From contig NZ_PUIP01000012.1 in assembly GCF_002968015.1 (NCBI RefSeq), forward strand, positions 1 to 64,000: a DNA stretch of 64,000 bases. Direction: 5' to 3'. Shown in pieces: positions 17,823 to 27,239 of the stretch. The notes under the pieces were generated by a model. That model did not search any database. It was given only the letters and a program-made list of their open reading frames with translations, and had not been told where the DNA came from. The position numbers and the translations under genes are program-made. This DNA comes from Massilia phosphatilytica (lineage in GTDB: Bacteria; Pseudomonadota; Gammaproteobacteria; Burkholderiales; Burkholderiaceae_D). Each line of letters starts with the position of its first letter. Within the stretch, counting starts at the first letter, position 1.

Positions 17823-19400
17823 TCAGATCGCCGATATCTCGACGCCCGGCTTCCCGTCCTCGACCCGGAAGACCGCCAGCTCGCGCTGGACGGTCTTCGG
17901 GTCCCGTACCTCGTCCAGCCCCATGAAGCGCGTGCGCGTCTCAATCGGGGTGATCTCCATGAGCATGTAGCCGCGCTTGTCGCTGCGGCCGAACCGGATG
18001 TGCGGGTTCATCGCCACGTATTGCGACGTGCGCAGCTGCGGGCGCGAATTCGACGTGACCGACGTGCCGACGAATTCCGTCGCGACGACGGGATTCGACT
18101 TCGACACGGGCCGGTTGAAATCGCGCCGCAGTTCCGTCGCGTAGAACGTGTGCACGTCGCCGCCCAGCACGAGCGGGTTCGCGGCGCCCGTGGCGGCGAG
18201 CGTGTCGAGCAGGCGCCGGCGCGCGGCCGGGTACCCGTCCCAGCCATCCGTCCAGAAGCGGCCGCCGTCCTGCGGCGCGACGGGGATCTGCGACGACTGC
18301 GCCATCAGCGTCTGCTGCGCGAGGATGTTCCAGCGCGCCTTCGACGACGCCAGCCCGGCCTTCAGCCACACTTCCTGCTCGGACCCGAGCATGCTGCGGC
18401 GCGGATCGAGCAGCGCCGGGCACGCGCGCGGCGTCACCGAATTCGAGCCGCCGATGCCCGGATGCGGGCACGCTTCCCACGCGCGGTACTGGCGGTCGTC
18501 GAGCATGTGGAAGCGCGCGAGGCGTCCCCAGTCGTAGCGCTGGAACATGCGCACGCTCGCGAAGCTCCTCGGCGGCGGCAGGCGCAGCGGCATGTGTTCG
18601 TAAAAGGCCTGGTAGGCGGCCGCGCGCCGTTGCGCGAAGGTCGGCGACAGGCGTTCGTCGCGGTCCGCGGCGTAGTCGTTCGCGACTTCGTGATCGTCCC
18701 ACGTGACGAGCCAGGGCGCGACCAGGTGCGCGGCCTGCAAGTCCGGGTCCGTCTTGTATTGTGCGTAGCGGCGGCGGTAGTCCGCCAGCGTGAACGATTC
18801 GTCCTGGCGCACGATCCGCACCCCTGGCGCCGGATGCTGCAGGCGGTACGCGCCCCATTCGTAGATGTAGTCGCCGAGGAAGGCGACGAGGTCCGGGTTC
18901 GCCTGCGCGAGGTAGCGGTGCGCCGCATAGCTGCCGAATTCCCAGTGCTGGCACGAGGCGACGGCCAGTTTCAGGCTGTCCGGCATGCTGTCCGGCGCGG
19001 GCGCCGTGCGCGTGCGGCCGACGGGGCTGACGGCGTCACCCAGCATGAAGCGGTACCAGTACCAGCGCGCCGGCTCCAGGCCGCGCACGTCGACGCGCAC
19101 GCTGTGCGCCAGTTCCGGCGTCGCGACGGCGGTGCCCTGTGCGGCAATCTTGCGGAATGCGCCATCGTACGCCACTTCCCAGCGCAAGGTGAGGGCGAGC
19201 GGCGGCGTTCTGGTCGCATCGAGCGGATCGGGCGCCACGCGCGTCCACAAGATCACGGAATCGGGCAGGGGCGCGCCCGACGCGACGCCGAGGCTGAACG
19301 GATAGCCGGCCGCGTTCGATGGTTTTGCGAGCAGCAGGGACGACGACGCTGCCGCGAGCCGCGCGGCGTTCAGCAGGAACAGGCGGCGCGGCCAGGTCAT
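17823..19400 (-). CDS. phoD: alkaline phosphatase D family protein (PhoD-like)
   Basis: A 525-residue exported metallophosphoesterase. The N-terminus WPRRLFLLNAARLAAASSS looks like a Tat signal, as is usual for PhoD. Metal-binding motifs are VAFLGDYIYEWG, VTWDDHEVANDY and VLGGDVHTFYA. The N-terminal PhoD_N beta domain (residues about 33-130) precedes the catalytic domain. It would hydrolyse phosphodiesters or monoesters in the periplasm. It lies 13 bases after the yciA-like gene on the same strand. No pho box was found. Confidence 0.9.
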   Translation of the reverse strand: MTWPRRLFLLNAARLAAASSSLLLAKPSNAAGYPFSLGVASGAPLPDSVILWTRVAPDPLDATRTPPLALTLRWEVAYDGAFRKIAAQGTAVATPELAHSVRVDVRGLEPARWYWYRFMLGDAVSPVGRTRTAPAPDSMPDSLKLAVASCQHWEFGSYAAHRYLAQANPDLVAFLGDYIYEWGAYRLQHPAPGVRIVRQDESFTLADYRRRYAQYKTDPDLQAAHLVAPWLVTWDDHEVANDYAADRDERLSPTFAQRRAAAYQAFYEHMPLRLPPPRSFASVRMFQRYDWGRLARFHMLDDRQYRAWEACPHPGIGGSNSVTPRACPALLDPRRSMLGSEQEVWLKAGLASSKARWNILAQQTLMAQSSQIPVAPQDGGRFWTDGWDGYPAARRRLLDTLAATGAANPLVLGGDVHTFYATELRRDFNRPVSKSNPVVATEFVGTSVTSNSRPQLRTSQYVAMNPHIRFGRSDKRGYMLMEITPIETRTRFMGLDEVRDPKTVQRELAVFRVEDGKPGVEISAI

Positions 19401-19413
19401 CAGGAAGCTGTGC

Positions 19414-19848
19414 TTACTGCGCGATCAGCGATTCCAGCGGCGGCAACTGGCGCGGCTTGCGGTCCGGGCCCGTGGCGACATAGGTCAGCGTCGCTTCCGT
19501 GACCTTGACGACGTCCGTCTGCAGCCGGTTGCGCTCCGCATAGACCTCGACGTAGACGGTGATCGACGTATTGCCGACCTTGACGATGTCGGCGTAGAAC
19601 GACAGCAGGTCGCCGACGAACACGGGATTCTTGAACACGAAGGAATTCACGGCGATGGTCGCGACGCGGCCGTTCGCGCGGCGCACGGCCGGCAGCGAGC
19701 CGGCCACGTCGACCTGGGCCATGATCCAGCCGCCAAACACGTCCCCGTAGACGTTTGCATCGGACGGGGCGGGCATCATCCGCAGGACGGGCATCTTTCC
19801 TTCCGGCAGGCGGGTGATGGACGGGGTGGTGTTTACTGGCTCAGTCAT
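19414..19848 (-). CDS. acyl-CoA thioesterase, YciA-like hotdog fold
   Basis: A 144-residue hotdog-fold thioesterase. The motif SDANVYGDVFGGWIMAQVD matches the active-site helix of YciA (Asn/Asp and GDxFGGW). Members hydrolyse short to long acyl-CoA in the cytosol. The start MTEPVNTTPS was chosen because family similarity begins after it; the open frame extends upstream into the divergent gene. It is probably transcribed with phoD, 13 bases downstream. Confidence 0.88.
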   Translation of the reverse strand: MTEPVNTTPSITRLPEGKMPVLRMMPAPSDANVYGDVFGGWIMAQVDVAGSLPAVRRANGRVATIAVNSFVFKNPVFVGDLLSFYADIVKVGNTSITVYVEVYAERNRLQTDVVKVTEATLTYVATGPDRKPRQLPPLESLIAQ

Positions 19849-19909
19849 CTTGAAATCTCGGTAAAGGCTACAATCCTCTCGATTGAACCATAAAACTTCG
19901 AGCCCTGCC

Positions 19910-21757
19910 ATGCGACGCTCTTCGCCGAACTCCCTGCCGCCCCCCGCCGACCCGAACGCCAAACGGAACGACTGGGCTACCATCGCCACCTTGCTGCCCT
20001 ACCTGTGGGTCTACAAGTGGCGCGTGCTGGCCGCGCTCATCTGCCTCGTCGGCGCCAAGATGGCCAACGTGGGCGTGCCGCTCGTGCTGAAAAAGCTCAT
20101 CGACGCGCTGACGATCAGCCCCTCCGATCCGCACGCGCTGCTCGTGCTGCCGCTCGGCGCGCTGGTCGCCTACGGTGCGCTGCGCTTTTCGACGACGCTG
20201 TTCACCGAGCTGCGCGAATTTTTATTCGCGCGCGTGACGCAGCGCGCCGTGCGCACGATCGCGTTGAAAGTGTTCCGGCACCTGCATGCGCTGTCGCTGC
20301 GCTTCCACCTGAACCGCCAGACGGGCGGCATGACGCGCGACATCGAGCGCGGCACGCGGGGCGTCAGCTCGCTCGTGTCGTACTCCCTGTTCTCGATCTT
20401 GCCGACGCTCGTCGAGATCACGCTGGTGCTGGGCTACCTCGGCACGCATTACGACGCCTGGTTCGCGGGCATCACGGCCATTGCGCTCGTCACGTACATC
20501 ACGTTCACCGTCACCGTGACGGAATGGCGCACGCACTTCCGCCGCACGATGAACGACCTGGATTCGAAGGCGAACACGAAGGCGATCGACTCGCTGATCA
20601 ACTACGAGACGGTGAAATACTTCGGCAACGAGGACTACGAGGCGAAGCGCTACGACGAAGGCCTGCAGAAGTACGAGCAGGCCGCGGTGCGCTCGCAGAC
20701 CTCGCTGTCGTTCCTGAACACCGGCCAGTCGCTGATCATCGCGGCGGCCGTCACGGCAATCCTGTGGCGCGCGACGCAGGGCGTGATCGACAAGACGATG
20801 ACCCTGGGCGACCTCGTGCTCGTGAACTCCTTCATGATCCAGTTGTACATCCCGCTGAACTTCCTCGGCGTGATCTACCGCGAGATCAAGCAGAGCCTCG
20901 CCGACATGGAGCGTCTGTTCGGCCTCCTCGAGCAGAACCGCGAAGTGGCGGATTCGCCCGACGCCAGGCCGCTGGTGACGCATGGCGCGAAAGTCGAGTT
21001 CTCGCACGTGGAATTCAGCTACGACCCGAAACGCCAGATCCTGTTCGACGTCGACTTCACGATCCCGCCCGGCACGACCACGGCCGTCGTGGGCCACAGC
21101 GGCTCGGGCAAGTCGACGTTGTCACGCCTGCTGTTCCGCTTCTATGACGTGCAGCAGGGCGCCATCCGCATCGACGGGCAAGACGTCAGGAACGTGACGC
21201 AGGATTCGCTGCGCCACGCGATCGGCATCGTCCCGCAGGACACGGTGCTGTTCAACGACACCATCGAATACAACATCGCCTACGGCCGCCCGGGCGCGAG
21301 CCGCGCGGACATCGTGGCGGCGGCGCGCGCGGCGTCGATCCACGACTTCATCGAAACCCTGCCGGACGGCTATGCGACAATGGTGGGTGAACGCGGCCTC
21401 AAACTGTCCGGCGGCGAGAAGCAGCGCGTGGCCATCGCGCGCACCTTGCTGAAGAATCCCGCGATCCTCATCTTCGACGAAGCGACGTCGGCGCTCGACT
21501 CGAAGTCGGAGCAGGCGATCCAGGCGCAGCTGAAGGAAATCGCGAAGCAGAGAACCACGCTCGTCATCGCGCACCGCCTGTCGACCATCGCGGACGCCCA
21601 CCAGATCCTCGTGCTCGACCACGGCCGCATCGTCGAACGGGGCACGCACGCTGCCCTGATCGCGGCGGATGGCCTGTACAGGCAGATGTGGGACCGCCAG
21701 CAGGCAAGGCAGGACGAGGACCTGGCGTCACCGCCGGTCGAAGCGGTACAAGATTAA
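19910..21757 (+). CDS. ABC exporter, Atm1/HMT1-like (fused permease and ATPase)
   Basis: A 615-residue half-transporter. The N-terminal membrane domain (about residues 30-310) has six helices and the Atm1-type segment SKANTKAIDSLINYETVKYF. The ATPase domain has Walker A GHSGSGKST, signature LSGGEKQRVAIART, Walker B ILIFDEATSALD and H-loop VIAHRLST. Atm1 relatives export glutathione-bound species and help iron-sulfur or metal homeostasis. The first ATG at 19910 has no strong ribosome site, so a TTG at 19883 remains possible. The Kdo hydroxylase gene begins 12 bases after its stop. Confidence 0.88.
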   Translation: MRRSSPNSLPPPADPNAKRNDWATIATLLPYLWVYKWRVLAALICLVGAKMANVGVPLVLKKLIDALTISPSDPHALLVLPLGALVAYGALRFSTTLFTELREFLFARVTQRAVRTIALKVFRHLHALSLRFHLNRQTGGMTRDIERGTRGVSSLVSYSLFSILPTLVEITLVLGYLGTHYDAWFAGITAIALVTYITFTVTVTEWRTHFRRTMNDLDSKANTKAIDSLINYETVKYFGNEDYEAKRYDEGLQKYEQAAVRSQTSLSFLNTGQSLIIAAAVTAILWRATQGVIDKTMTLGDLVLVNSFMIQLYIPLNFLGVIYREIKQSLADMERLFGLLEQNREVADSPDARPLVTHGAKVEFSHVEFSYDPKRQILFDVDFTIPPGTTTAVVGHSGSGKSTLSRLLFRFYDVQQGAIRIDGQDVRNVTQDSLRHAIGIVPQDTVLFNDTIEYNIAYGRPGASRADIVAAARAASIHDFIETLPDGYATMVGERGLKLSGGEKQRVAIARTLLKNPAILIFDEATSALDSKSEQAIQAQLKEIAKQRTTLVIAHRLSTIADAHQILVLDHGRIVERGTHAALIAADGLYRQMWDRQQARQDEDLASPPVEAVQD

Positions 21758-21769
21758 GGATTGAACAGG

Positions 21770-22642
21770 ATGGAAAAACAGATCGTCGAGATCGACATGG
21801 CCGACGTCGGCCACGGCAACCCGGCCTGGATCGCCGCGCTGGAAGCGGGCAAGGTGCTGTACTTCCCCAACTTCGCGCAGCACGGCTTCGCGCCGCAGAA
21901 GGAAGAGCTGGCGCTGTTCCGCGAAGACATCCGCGACCCCAAGATCCGCAACATCAGCCTCTCCCAGGGCGGCGACCTGAAAGGCGTCGTCGGCGACGAT
22001 GCGACGAAGGCCCTGATGGCCGGGATGATCGGCCGCTTCCGCGCCGAGGCCGAGGGCTTGCTGGCGAACCTTGTGCCGCGCTACGGCGAACACCTGCGCC
22101 GCGGCGCGACGAGCTTCCGGCCCTCGGTCGTGCAGAACCGCGTGCAATCCTGGCGCGCCGACGACCGCCGCATGCACGTGGACGCGTTCCCGTCGCGCCC
22201 CAACTACGGTGAGCGCCTGCTGCGCGTGTTCACCAACGTGAACCTGGAAGGCGAACCGCGCGTGTGGCGCGTGGGCGAACCGTTCGAGGACGTGGCGCGG
22301 CGCTTCCTGCCGAAGGTGAAGCCGTATTCGGCGTGGCAGGCGAAGGTGCTGAACGCGCTGCACGTGACGAAGTCGCTGCGCAGCGAATACGACCACATCA
22401 TGCTGCAGCTGCACGACGCGATGAAGTCGGACCTCGACTACCAGAAGAACGCGCCGCAGGTCACGTTCAACTTCCCGCCGGGCTGCGCGTGGGTGTGCTT
22501 CTCGGACCAGACCTCGCACGCCGTGATGGCGGGGCAGTACATGATGGAGCACACGCTGCAGCTGTCGCCCATGCACCAGTACGACAAGGATGCGAGTCCG
22601 TTGGCGATTCTCACGCGGATGCAGGGGCATCCGTTGGTGTAA
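21770..22642 (+). CDS. Kdo hydroxylase family protein (KdoO-like)
   Basis: A 290-residue protein of the Kdo hydroxylase family (PF11004-like), Fe(II)/2-oxoglutarate-dependent enzymes that hydroxylate the outer Kdo sugar of the LPS inner core to Ko. Conserved features are an HVDAFPSRP metal motif (His-x-Asp, near residue 127) and the distal FSDQTSHAVMAGQYMMEHT segment. The start at 21770 was taken rather than a TTG at 21761. It is probably co-transcribed with the ABC exporter upstream and ends at a bidirectional terminator. Confidence 0.85.
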   Translation: MEKQIVEIDMADVGHGNPAWIAALEAGKVLYFPNFAQHGFAPQKEELALFREDIRDPKIRNISLSQGGDLKGVVGDDATKALMAGMIGRFRAEAEGLLANLVPRYGEHLRRGATSFRPSVVQNRVQSWRADDRRMHVDAFPSRPNYGERLLRVFTNVNLEGEPRVWRVGEPFEDVARRFLPKVKPYSAWQAKVLNALHVTKSLRSEYDHIMLQLHDAMKSDLDYQKNAPQVTFNFPPGCAWVCFSDQTSHAVMAGQYMMEHTLQLSPMHQYDKDASPLAILTRMQGHPLV

Positions 22643-22647
22643 CAAAT

Positions 22648-22677
22648 AAAAATGGCCGCGCGATGCGGCCATTTTTT
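22648..22677. terminator. bidirectional terminator between kdoO-like and asparaginase genes
   Basis: AAAAATGGCCGC / GCGGCCATTTTTT hairpin with A-rich and T-rich flanks on the two sides. It can stop both convergent transcripts. Confidence 0.85.
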
Positions 22678-22691
22678 CGTTGGAACGTCGA

Positions 22692-23771
22692 TCAATACGT
22701 GTAGAACATCCGCTGGATTTCCTTGGTGCTGTTCGTCTTCGTCAGCGCCAGCATCAGCAGGATGCGCGCCTTCTGCGGATTCAGCGTATCGGCCACGACG
22801 AAGTCCAGCTGGTCGTCATTCGCTTCGCCATTGCGCGCCACGATGCCCTGGCCCACGCGGCTCGCGCGCACGATGATCACGCCTTTTTCGCGCGCTGCCG
22901 ACAGGGCCGGGCGCACCTTGTTCGGCAGGCTGCCGTCACCGACACCCGCGTGGATCAGGCCCTTGGCGCCGGCGGCGACCAGGGCGTTGACGGCGGTCGG
23001 GCCCACGTTTGCGTAGGTGTAGGCGATGTCGACCTGCGGCAGCGCGGACAGGTTGCTCACGTCGAATTCCGTGTCGACCGTGTGCTTGCGGGTCGAGGCG
23101 CGGTAGAAGTGCGCCTTGTTGCCCACCACGTAGCCGAGCAGGCCCAGTTCCGTCGCCTTGAACGTGTCGGTGGTCGTCGTGTTGGTCTTGCTGACGTCGC
23201 GCGCGGCGTTGATCTGGTCGTTCAGCACGACGAGCACGCCCTTGCCGACGGCGTCAGGGCTGCCGGCCGTCAGCACGGCGTTGTACAGGTTGATCGGGCC
23301 GTCGGCCGAGATCGCGGTCGACGGACGCATCGCGCCCACCACCACCACCGGCTTGTTGCTCTTGACGACGAGGTCGAGGAAGTACGCGGTTTCCTCGATC
23401 GTGTCGGTGCCGTGCGTGATGACGATGCCGTCCACGTCCGGCTTGGCCAGCAGCGTGTTGACGCGCTTCGCCAGGGTCAGCCAGTGCTCGTTGCTCATGT
23501 TTTCGCTGGCGATCTGGAAGACCTGTTCGCCCGTCACGTGCGCGACCTGCTTCAGTTCCGGGACGGCCTTGATGAGGTCATCGACGCCGACCTTGGCGGC
23601 CGTGTAGCCGACCGTCGTCGTGCTGGTGGCGCCGGTGCCGGCGATCGTGCCGCCGGTGGCGAGGATCACCACGTTGGGCAGGCGCGCCGCCGCAGTCTGG
23701 GCTTGCGCGGCCGCGGCCAGCATGGTCATGAGGAACAGCGCGAACCAAGTGCGTACAACTTTTAAGAACAT
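22692..23771 (-). CDS. ansB: type II L-asparaginase, periplasmic
   Basis: A 359-residue exported asparaginase. It has a signal peptide cleaved near AQA-QT and both catalytic threonine signatures: ATGGTIAGTG near residue 40 and VITHGTDTIEETAYFLDL near residue 116. The enzyme hydrolyses asparagine (and often glutamine) to aspartate and ammonia in the periplasm. The start at 23771 has an AGGAG site. It lies directly downstream of a symporter gene that could import the aspartate produced, separated by a terminator. Confidence 0.9.
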   Translation of the reverse strand: MFLKVVRTWFALFLMTMLAAAAQAQTAAARLPNVVILATGGTIAGTGATSTTTVGYTAAKVGVDDLIKAVPELKQVAHVTGEQVFQIASENMSNEHWLTLAKRVNTLLAKPDVDGIVITHGTDTIEETAYFLDLVVKSNKPVVVVGAMRPSTAISADGPINLYNAVLTAGSPDAVGKGVLVVLNDQINAARDVSKTNTTTTDTFKATELGLLGYVVGNKAHFYRASTRKHTVDTEFDVSNLSALPQVDIAYTYANVGPTAVNALVAAGAKGLIHAGVGDGSLPNKVRPALSAAREKGVIIVRASRVGQGIVARNGEANDDQLDFVVADTLNPQKARILLMLALTKTNSTKEIQRMFYTY

Positions 23772-23803
23772 AAGATCTCCTTTTTTAACAATTTTTGGAA
23801 GGC

Positions 23804-23830
23804 AAAAAAAAGGCTCCTTGGGAGGAGCCT
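23804..23830 (-). terminator. Rho-independent terminator of the symporter gene
   Basis: On the minus strand AGGCTCC-TCCCAA-GGAGCCT is followed by eight T. It lies just after the symporter stop and before the asparaginase ribosome site. Confidence 0.85.
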
Positions 23831-23845
23831 GGTTCGGGGTGCCGG

Positions 23846-25117
23846 TCAGCGCAACGGCGCTGTGGCGAGGTCCTTGTCCGCGAGCGCGGGATCGGTCAGT
23901 TCCCCCTCCCACTTCGCGACGACCGCGGTGGCGATGCCGTTGCCGATCACGTTCGTGGCCGAGCGGCCCATGTCGAGGAAGTGGTCGATGCCGAGCAGCA
24001 GCAGGAGGCCGGCTTCAGGGATATGGAACTGGTTCAGCGTGGCCGCGATGACGACGAGCGAGGCGCGCGGCACGCCGGCCATGCCTTTCGACGTCAGCAT
24101 CAGCACGAGCATCATGGTCATCTGCGTGGACAGCGCCAGCTCGATGCCGTAGGCCTGCGCGATGAAGACGGAGGCGAACGTGCAGTACATCATCGAGCCG
24201 TCCAGGTTGAACGAGTAACCGATCGGCAGCACGAACGCGGCCAGGCGGTTCTTCACGCCGAAGCGCTCCAGGCCTTCCAGCGTCTTCGGATACGCGGCTT
24301 CCGAGGACGCGCAGGTGAATGCGAGGATGGTCGGCTCGCGCAGCAGGCCGAGGAGCTTGAACAGGCGCGGGCCGACGAACAGCACGCCGATCGCGATCAG
24401 GATCGCCCACAGCAGCGCGATGCCGAGGTAGAACTCGCCCATGAACTTGCCGTAGGTCGCGAGCACGCCGACGCCGCTCGTGGCGACGACGCCGGCGACG
24501 GCCGCGAACACGGCGAACGGCGCGAAGTTCATTACATAGCCGGTCACTTTCAGCATGACGTGCGCGGCGCCGTCGATGGCGGCGATCATCGGCGCGGCGC
24601 GGTCGCCAATGGCGGCGGCGCCGGTGCCGAAGAAGATCGAGAAGATCACGATCTGCAGGATCTCGTTCTTGGCCATGCCGTCGAAGATCGACGTCGGCAC
24701 GAGGTGGGTGATGAAATCCTTCAGGGTCAGACCGGAGGCGGTGATGCCCGACGACGCGCCGGCCGCCGGCAGGGTGCCGGACAAGGCCATCGCGTCGCCC
24801 GGACGGAACAGGTTCACGAGGACCAGGCCCAGCGTGAGCGAGATGAGGGAAGCGATGATGAACCAGCCCAGCGCCTTGATGCCGATGCGGCCGACTTCCG
24901 CGGCGTCGCCCATCTTGGCGATGCCCACCACCAGCGTGGAGAACACGAGCGGTGCGATGATCATCTTGATCAGGCGGAGGAACAGGGTCGTAATCAGCGA
25001 CATCGTGTCGGCGAAGCCCTTTGGATCGGCCAGATTGGTGTGCGCGATGTAGCCGGCGGCGATGCCGAGGACCAGGCCCACGAGGATCCAGGTGGTGAGG
25101 CGGTTTCTTTTGTTCAT
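23846..25117 (-). CDS. dicarboxylate/amino acid:cation symporter (DctA/GltP family)
   Basis: A 423-residue DAACS-family inner-membrane symporter for C4-dicarboxylates, glutamate or aspartate. It contains the hairpin serine-rich motif (TCASSEAAYPKT), the GYSFNLDGSMMY motif and the LLGIDHFLDMGRSATNVIGN cation-site segment. Several features recall GltP/GltT as much as DctA, so the substrate is open. Adjacent periplasmic asparaginase supports aspartate uptake. It is divergent from an amino-acid ABC ATPase gene. Confidence 0.9.
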   Translation of the reverse strand: MNKRNRLTTWILVGLVLGIAAGYIAHTNLADPKGFADTMSLITTLFLRLIKMIIAPLVFSTLVVGIAKMGDAAEVGRIGIKALGWFIIASLISLTLGLVLVNLFRPGDAMALSGTLPAAGASSGITASGLTLKDFITHLVPTSIFDGMAKNEILQIVIFSIFFGTGAAAIGDRAAPMIAAIDGAAHVMLKVTGYVMNFAPFAVFAAVAGVVATSGVGVLATYGKFMGEFYLGIALLWAILIAIGVLFVGPRLFKLLGLLREPTILAFTCASSEAAYPKTLEGLERFGVKNRLAAFVLPIGYSFNLDGSMMYCTFASVFIAQAYGIELALSTQMTMMLVLMLTSKGMAGVPRASLVVIAATLNQFHIPEAGLLLLLGIDHFLDMGRSATNVIGNGIATAVVAKWEGELTDPALADKDLATAPLR

Positions 25118-25301
25118 AAGCTTCCTCTAGGGTGGCGGATGGCGGGGCAGGGGAGATCGTCCGTCCTGTACCGACGCCGTGGCACAATCTCGTGCAAGAT
25201 CAGGGAGTTGCCGGGTGCCTGGTGCTGCGATATTGACAAGTCCCGGCAGTATCCTAGGCGTTGATGGTACTGTCAAGCAAACCCAAATCCGACAAAAACA
25301 A

Positions 25302-26027
25302 ATGATTGAAATCGACAACGTCAGCAAGTGGTACGGCCCCGTCCAGGTCCTGCGCGAGTGCAGCACGCACGTCGCGCGCGGCGACGTGGTGGTCGTGTGC
25401 GGCCCGTCCGGTTCCGGCAAGTCGACGCTCATCAAGACCGTCAACGGCCTGGAACCCTTCCAGCAGGGGACGATCAAGGTGGACGGCACGTCCGTCGGCG
25501 ACCCGGCCACGCACCTGCCCGCGCTGCGCGCGCGCATCGGCATGGTGTTCCAGAACTTCGAGCTGTTCCCGCACCTGTCCGTCCGCGACAACTTGACGCT
25601 CGCGCAGGTCAAGGTGCTCAAACGTTCGCGCGACGAGGCGACCGCGAACGGACTCACCTACCTGGACCGCGTGGGCCTGCTGGCGCACCAGGACAAGTTC
25701 CCGGGCCAGCTCTCGGGCGGCCAGCAGCAGCGCGTCGCGATCGCGCGGGCGCTGGCAATGGACCCCGTCGCGATGCTGTTCGACGAGCCCACGTCCGCGC
25801 TCGATCCGGAGATGGTGGGCGAAGTCCTCGACGTGATGACGGGCCTGGCCCAGGAGGGCATGACGATGATGGTCGTGACCCACGAGATGGGTTTTGCGCG
25901 GCGCGTGGCGGACCGCGTCGTGTTCATGGACGAGGGGCGGATCGTGGAGGACAGCGCCGGCGAGGCGTTTTTCGAGGCGCCGCAGTCGGCGCGGGCGCGG
26001 GAGTTTTTGGCGCGGATTATCCACTAA
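25302..26027 (+). CDS. amino acid ABC transporter ATP-binding protein (GlnQ/GltL-like), orphan
   Basis: A 241-residue ATPase of the polar amino acid family. It has Walker A GPSGSGKST, Q-loop VFQNFELFPH, signature LSGGQQQRVAIARALA, Walker B AMLFDEPTSALDPEMVGEV and H-loop VVTHEMGFA. Its length matches intact GlnQ. The start MIEIDN was taken because similarity begins there. No permease or binding-protein gene lies on either side, so its partners must be elsewhere. The stop codon TAA is the target site of the IS element that follows, and the insertion left the coding sequence intact. Confidence 0.9.
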   Translation: MIEIDNVSKWYGPVQVLRECSTHVARGDVVVVCGPSGSGKSTLIKTVNGLEPFQQGTIKVDGTSVGDPATHLPALRARIGMVFQNFELFPHLSVRDNLTLAQVKVLKRSRDEATANGLTYLDRVGLLAHQDKFPGQLSGGQQQRVAIARALAMDPVAMLFDEPTSALDPEMVGEVLDVMTGLAQEGMTMMVVTHEMGFARRVADRVVFMDEGRIVEDSAGEAFFEAPQSARAREFLARIIH

Positions 26028-26047
26028 GAGGGTGTAGACGAAATCAA
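26028..26047 (+). repeat. left terminal inverted repeat of the IS
   Basis: 20-base inverted repeat, matching the right end at 19 of 20 positions (A versus G at position 9). The adjacent outside trinucleotide is the target duplicate TAA. Confidence 0.93.
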
Positions 26048-26049
26048 GC

Positions 26050-27195
26050 CTAATAGGCGAGTCTACTGAGTAGCATACGCGCCTCCGCGAGCCAGACCCA
26101 AGCAGCCGAGACAGCAAGCTTGCGGTCGTGATGCATTACCGTGCGACGCCAACGTTCAGTCCACGCGTGCGTGCGCTCGACGACCCATCGCTTTGGTAAA
26201 ACCACGAATCCAGCGTTAATCTCTGCGGTCGGCTCAGATGTTCGCGCAGGGGCTTGCAGCGTTCCGGTCGTGCCGTTGCCCGGGCGCCGAACGACTTCGA
26301 CACGCATGTGGCGTAGCTGCTCGATGTCGCGAGCGCACTTGCCGCCATACGCACCGTCGGTGTAGCGCTTTTCAAGTCCGGATACCTTGGCACACGCTTG
26401 TGCAACAACAACAGCGGCGGCGGCGGCATCCCGATCCTGTACGTTCGCGGCGGTCACCGTGAGCGCGATGACCAGACCCATCGTGTCGACAACGAGATTG
26501 CGCTTTCGCCCCTTGACCTTCTTGCCTGCATCGAAGCCGCTCTCGCCGCCTTGCGGCGAAGCGCGCGTGGATTGAGCGTCGATGACCACCGCTGTCGGCG
26601 TGCTTGCGCGTCCCATGCGTGAGCGCCATTGCTCGCGCAGCCTGTCTTGCATCTGCTCGAACACGCCTGCGTCAACCCAACGCGAGAACGCTTTGTAGAC
26701 TGCTTGCCAGGGCGGGAACGTCGTGGGCAGGAGACGCCAGGCGCAGCCTGTACGCAATACGTAAGAGCATGCATTGACCAACTCACGTCGGCTGTAATGC
26801 ACGGGCGTACCTCGCTGGCCTGGTGCGCGTTCGAACAGTTCAGCGACTAACTCCCACTCGGCATCGGTCAGATTGGTACCGTACGGGGCAACGTCTTCGC
26901 GTCGATGTGCCGCCGTGTAACCATAGCGCTTGGGTCCTTTAGCCGCCGTCTCGTACACTCGTCGTGTCGGCTTGAGTCGTACGATGCCTTGTGCACGCAA
27001 AGCACGACGGATGGTGGCTTCGCACACGCGTATGCCGCAACGGTGGTGCAACTCATCGGCAATCTCTTGCAAACTGGCCTGCGCGCGCTCTGTCACGATA
27101 TCGTGCAAAGCTGCGATATGCTCAGGCTTCAATGCCGGCGGCCTGCCGCCATGACTGGCTGACGGCTGAGAATCTGGTGGATGTTTCGTTGCCAT
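26050..27195 (-). CDS. IS5-type DDE transposase with extra N-terminal HTH domain
   Basis: A 381-residue single-frame transposase. Residues about 17-80 (GGRPPALKPEHIAALHD through RRALRAQGIVRLKPTRR) look like the winged helix-turn-helix of IS630-type transposases. After a linker, residues about 105-381 are IS5-like: LTDAEWELVAELF, then DDE motifs VIDAQST (Asp), YTDGAYGG (Asp) and WVVERTHAW (Glu). IS427-group elements often need a frameshift, but this gene is continuous. The ends of the element lie 22 and 64 bases outside the gene. Confidence 0.92.
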   Translation of the reverse strand: MATKHPPDSQPSASHGGRPPALKPEHIAALHDIVTERAQASLQEIADELHHRCGIRVCEATIRRALRAQGIVRLKPTRRVYETAAKGPKRYGYTAAHRREDVAPYGTNLTDAEWELVAELFERAPGQRGTPVHYSRRELVNACSYVLRTGCAWRLLPTTFPPWQAVYKAFSRWVDAGVFEQMQDRLREQWRSRMGRASTPTAVVIDAQSTRASPQGGESGFDAGKKVKGRKRNLVVDTMGLVIALTVTAANVQDRDAAAAAVVVAQACAKVSGLEKRYTDGAYGGKCARDIEQLRHMRVEVVRRPGNGTTGTLQAPARTSEPTAEINAGFVVLPKRWVVERTHAWTERWRRTVMHHDRKLAVSAAWVWLAEARMLLSRLAY

Positions 27196-27239
27196 GGCAT
27201 CCTCCTTTCAGACCCGGGTAGCATGCCACAGTTACGTTA

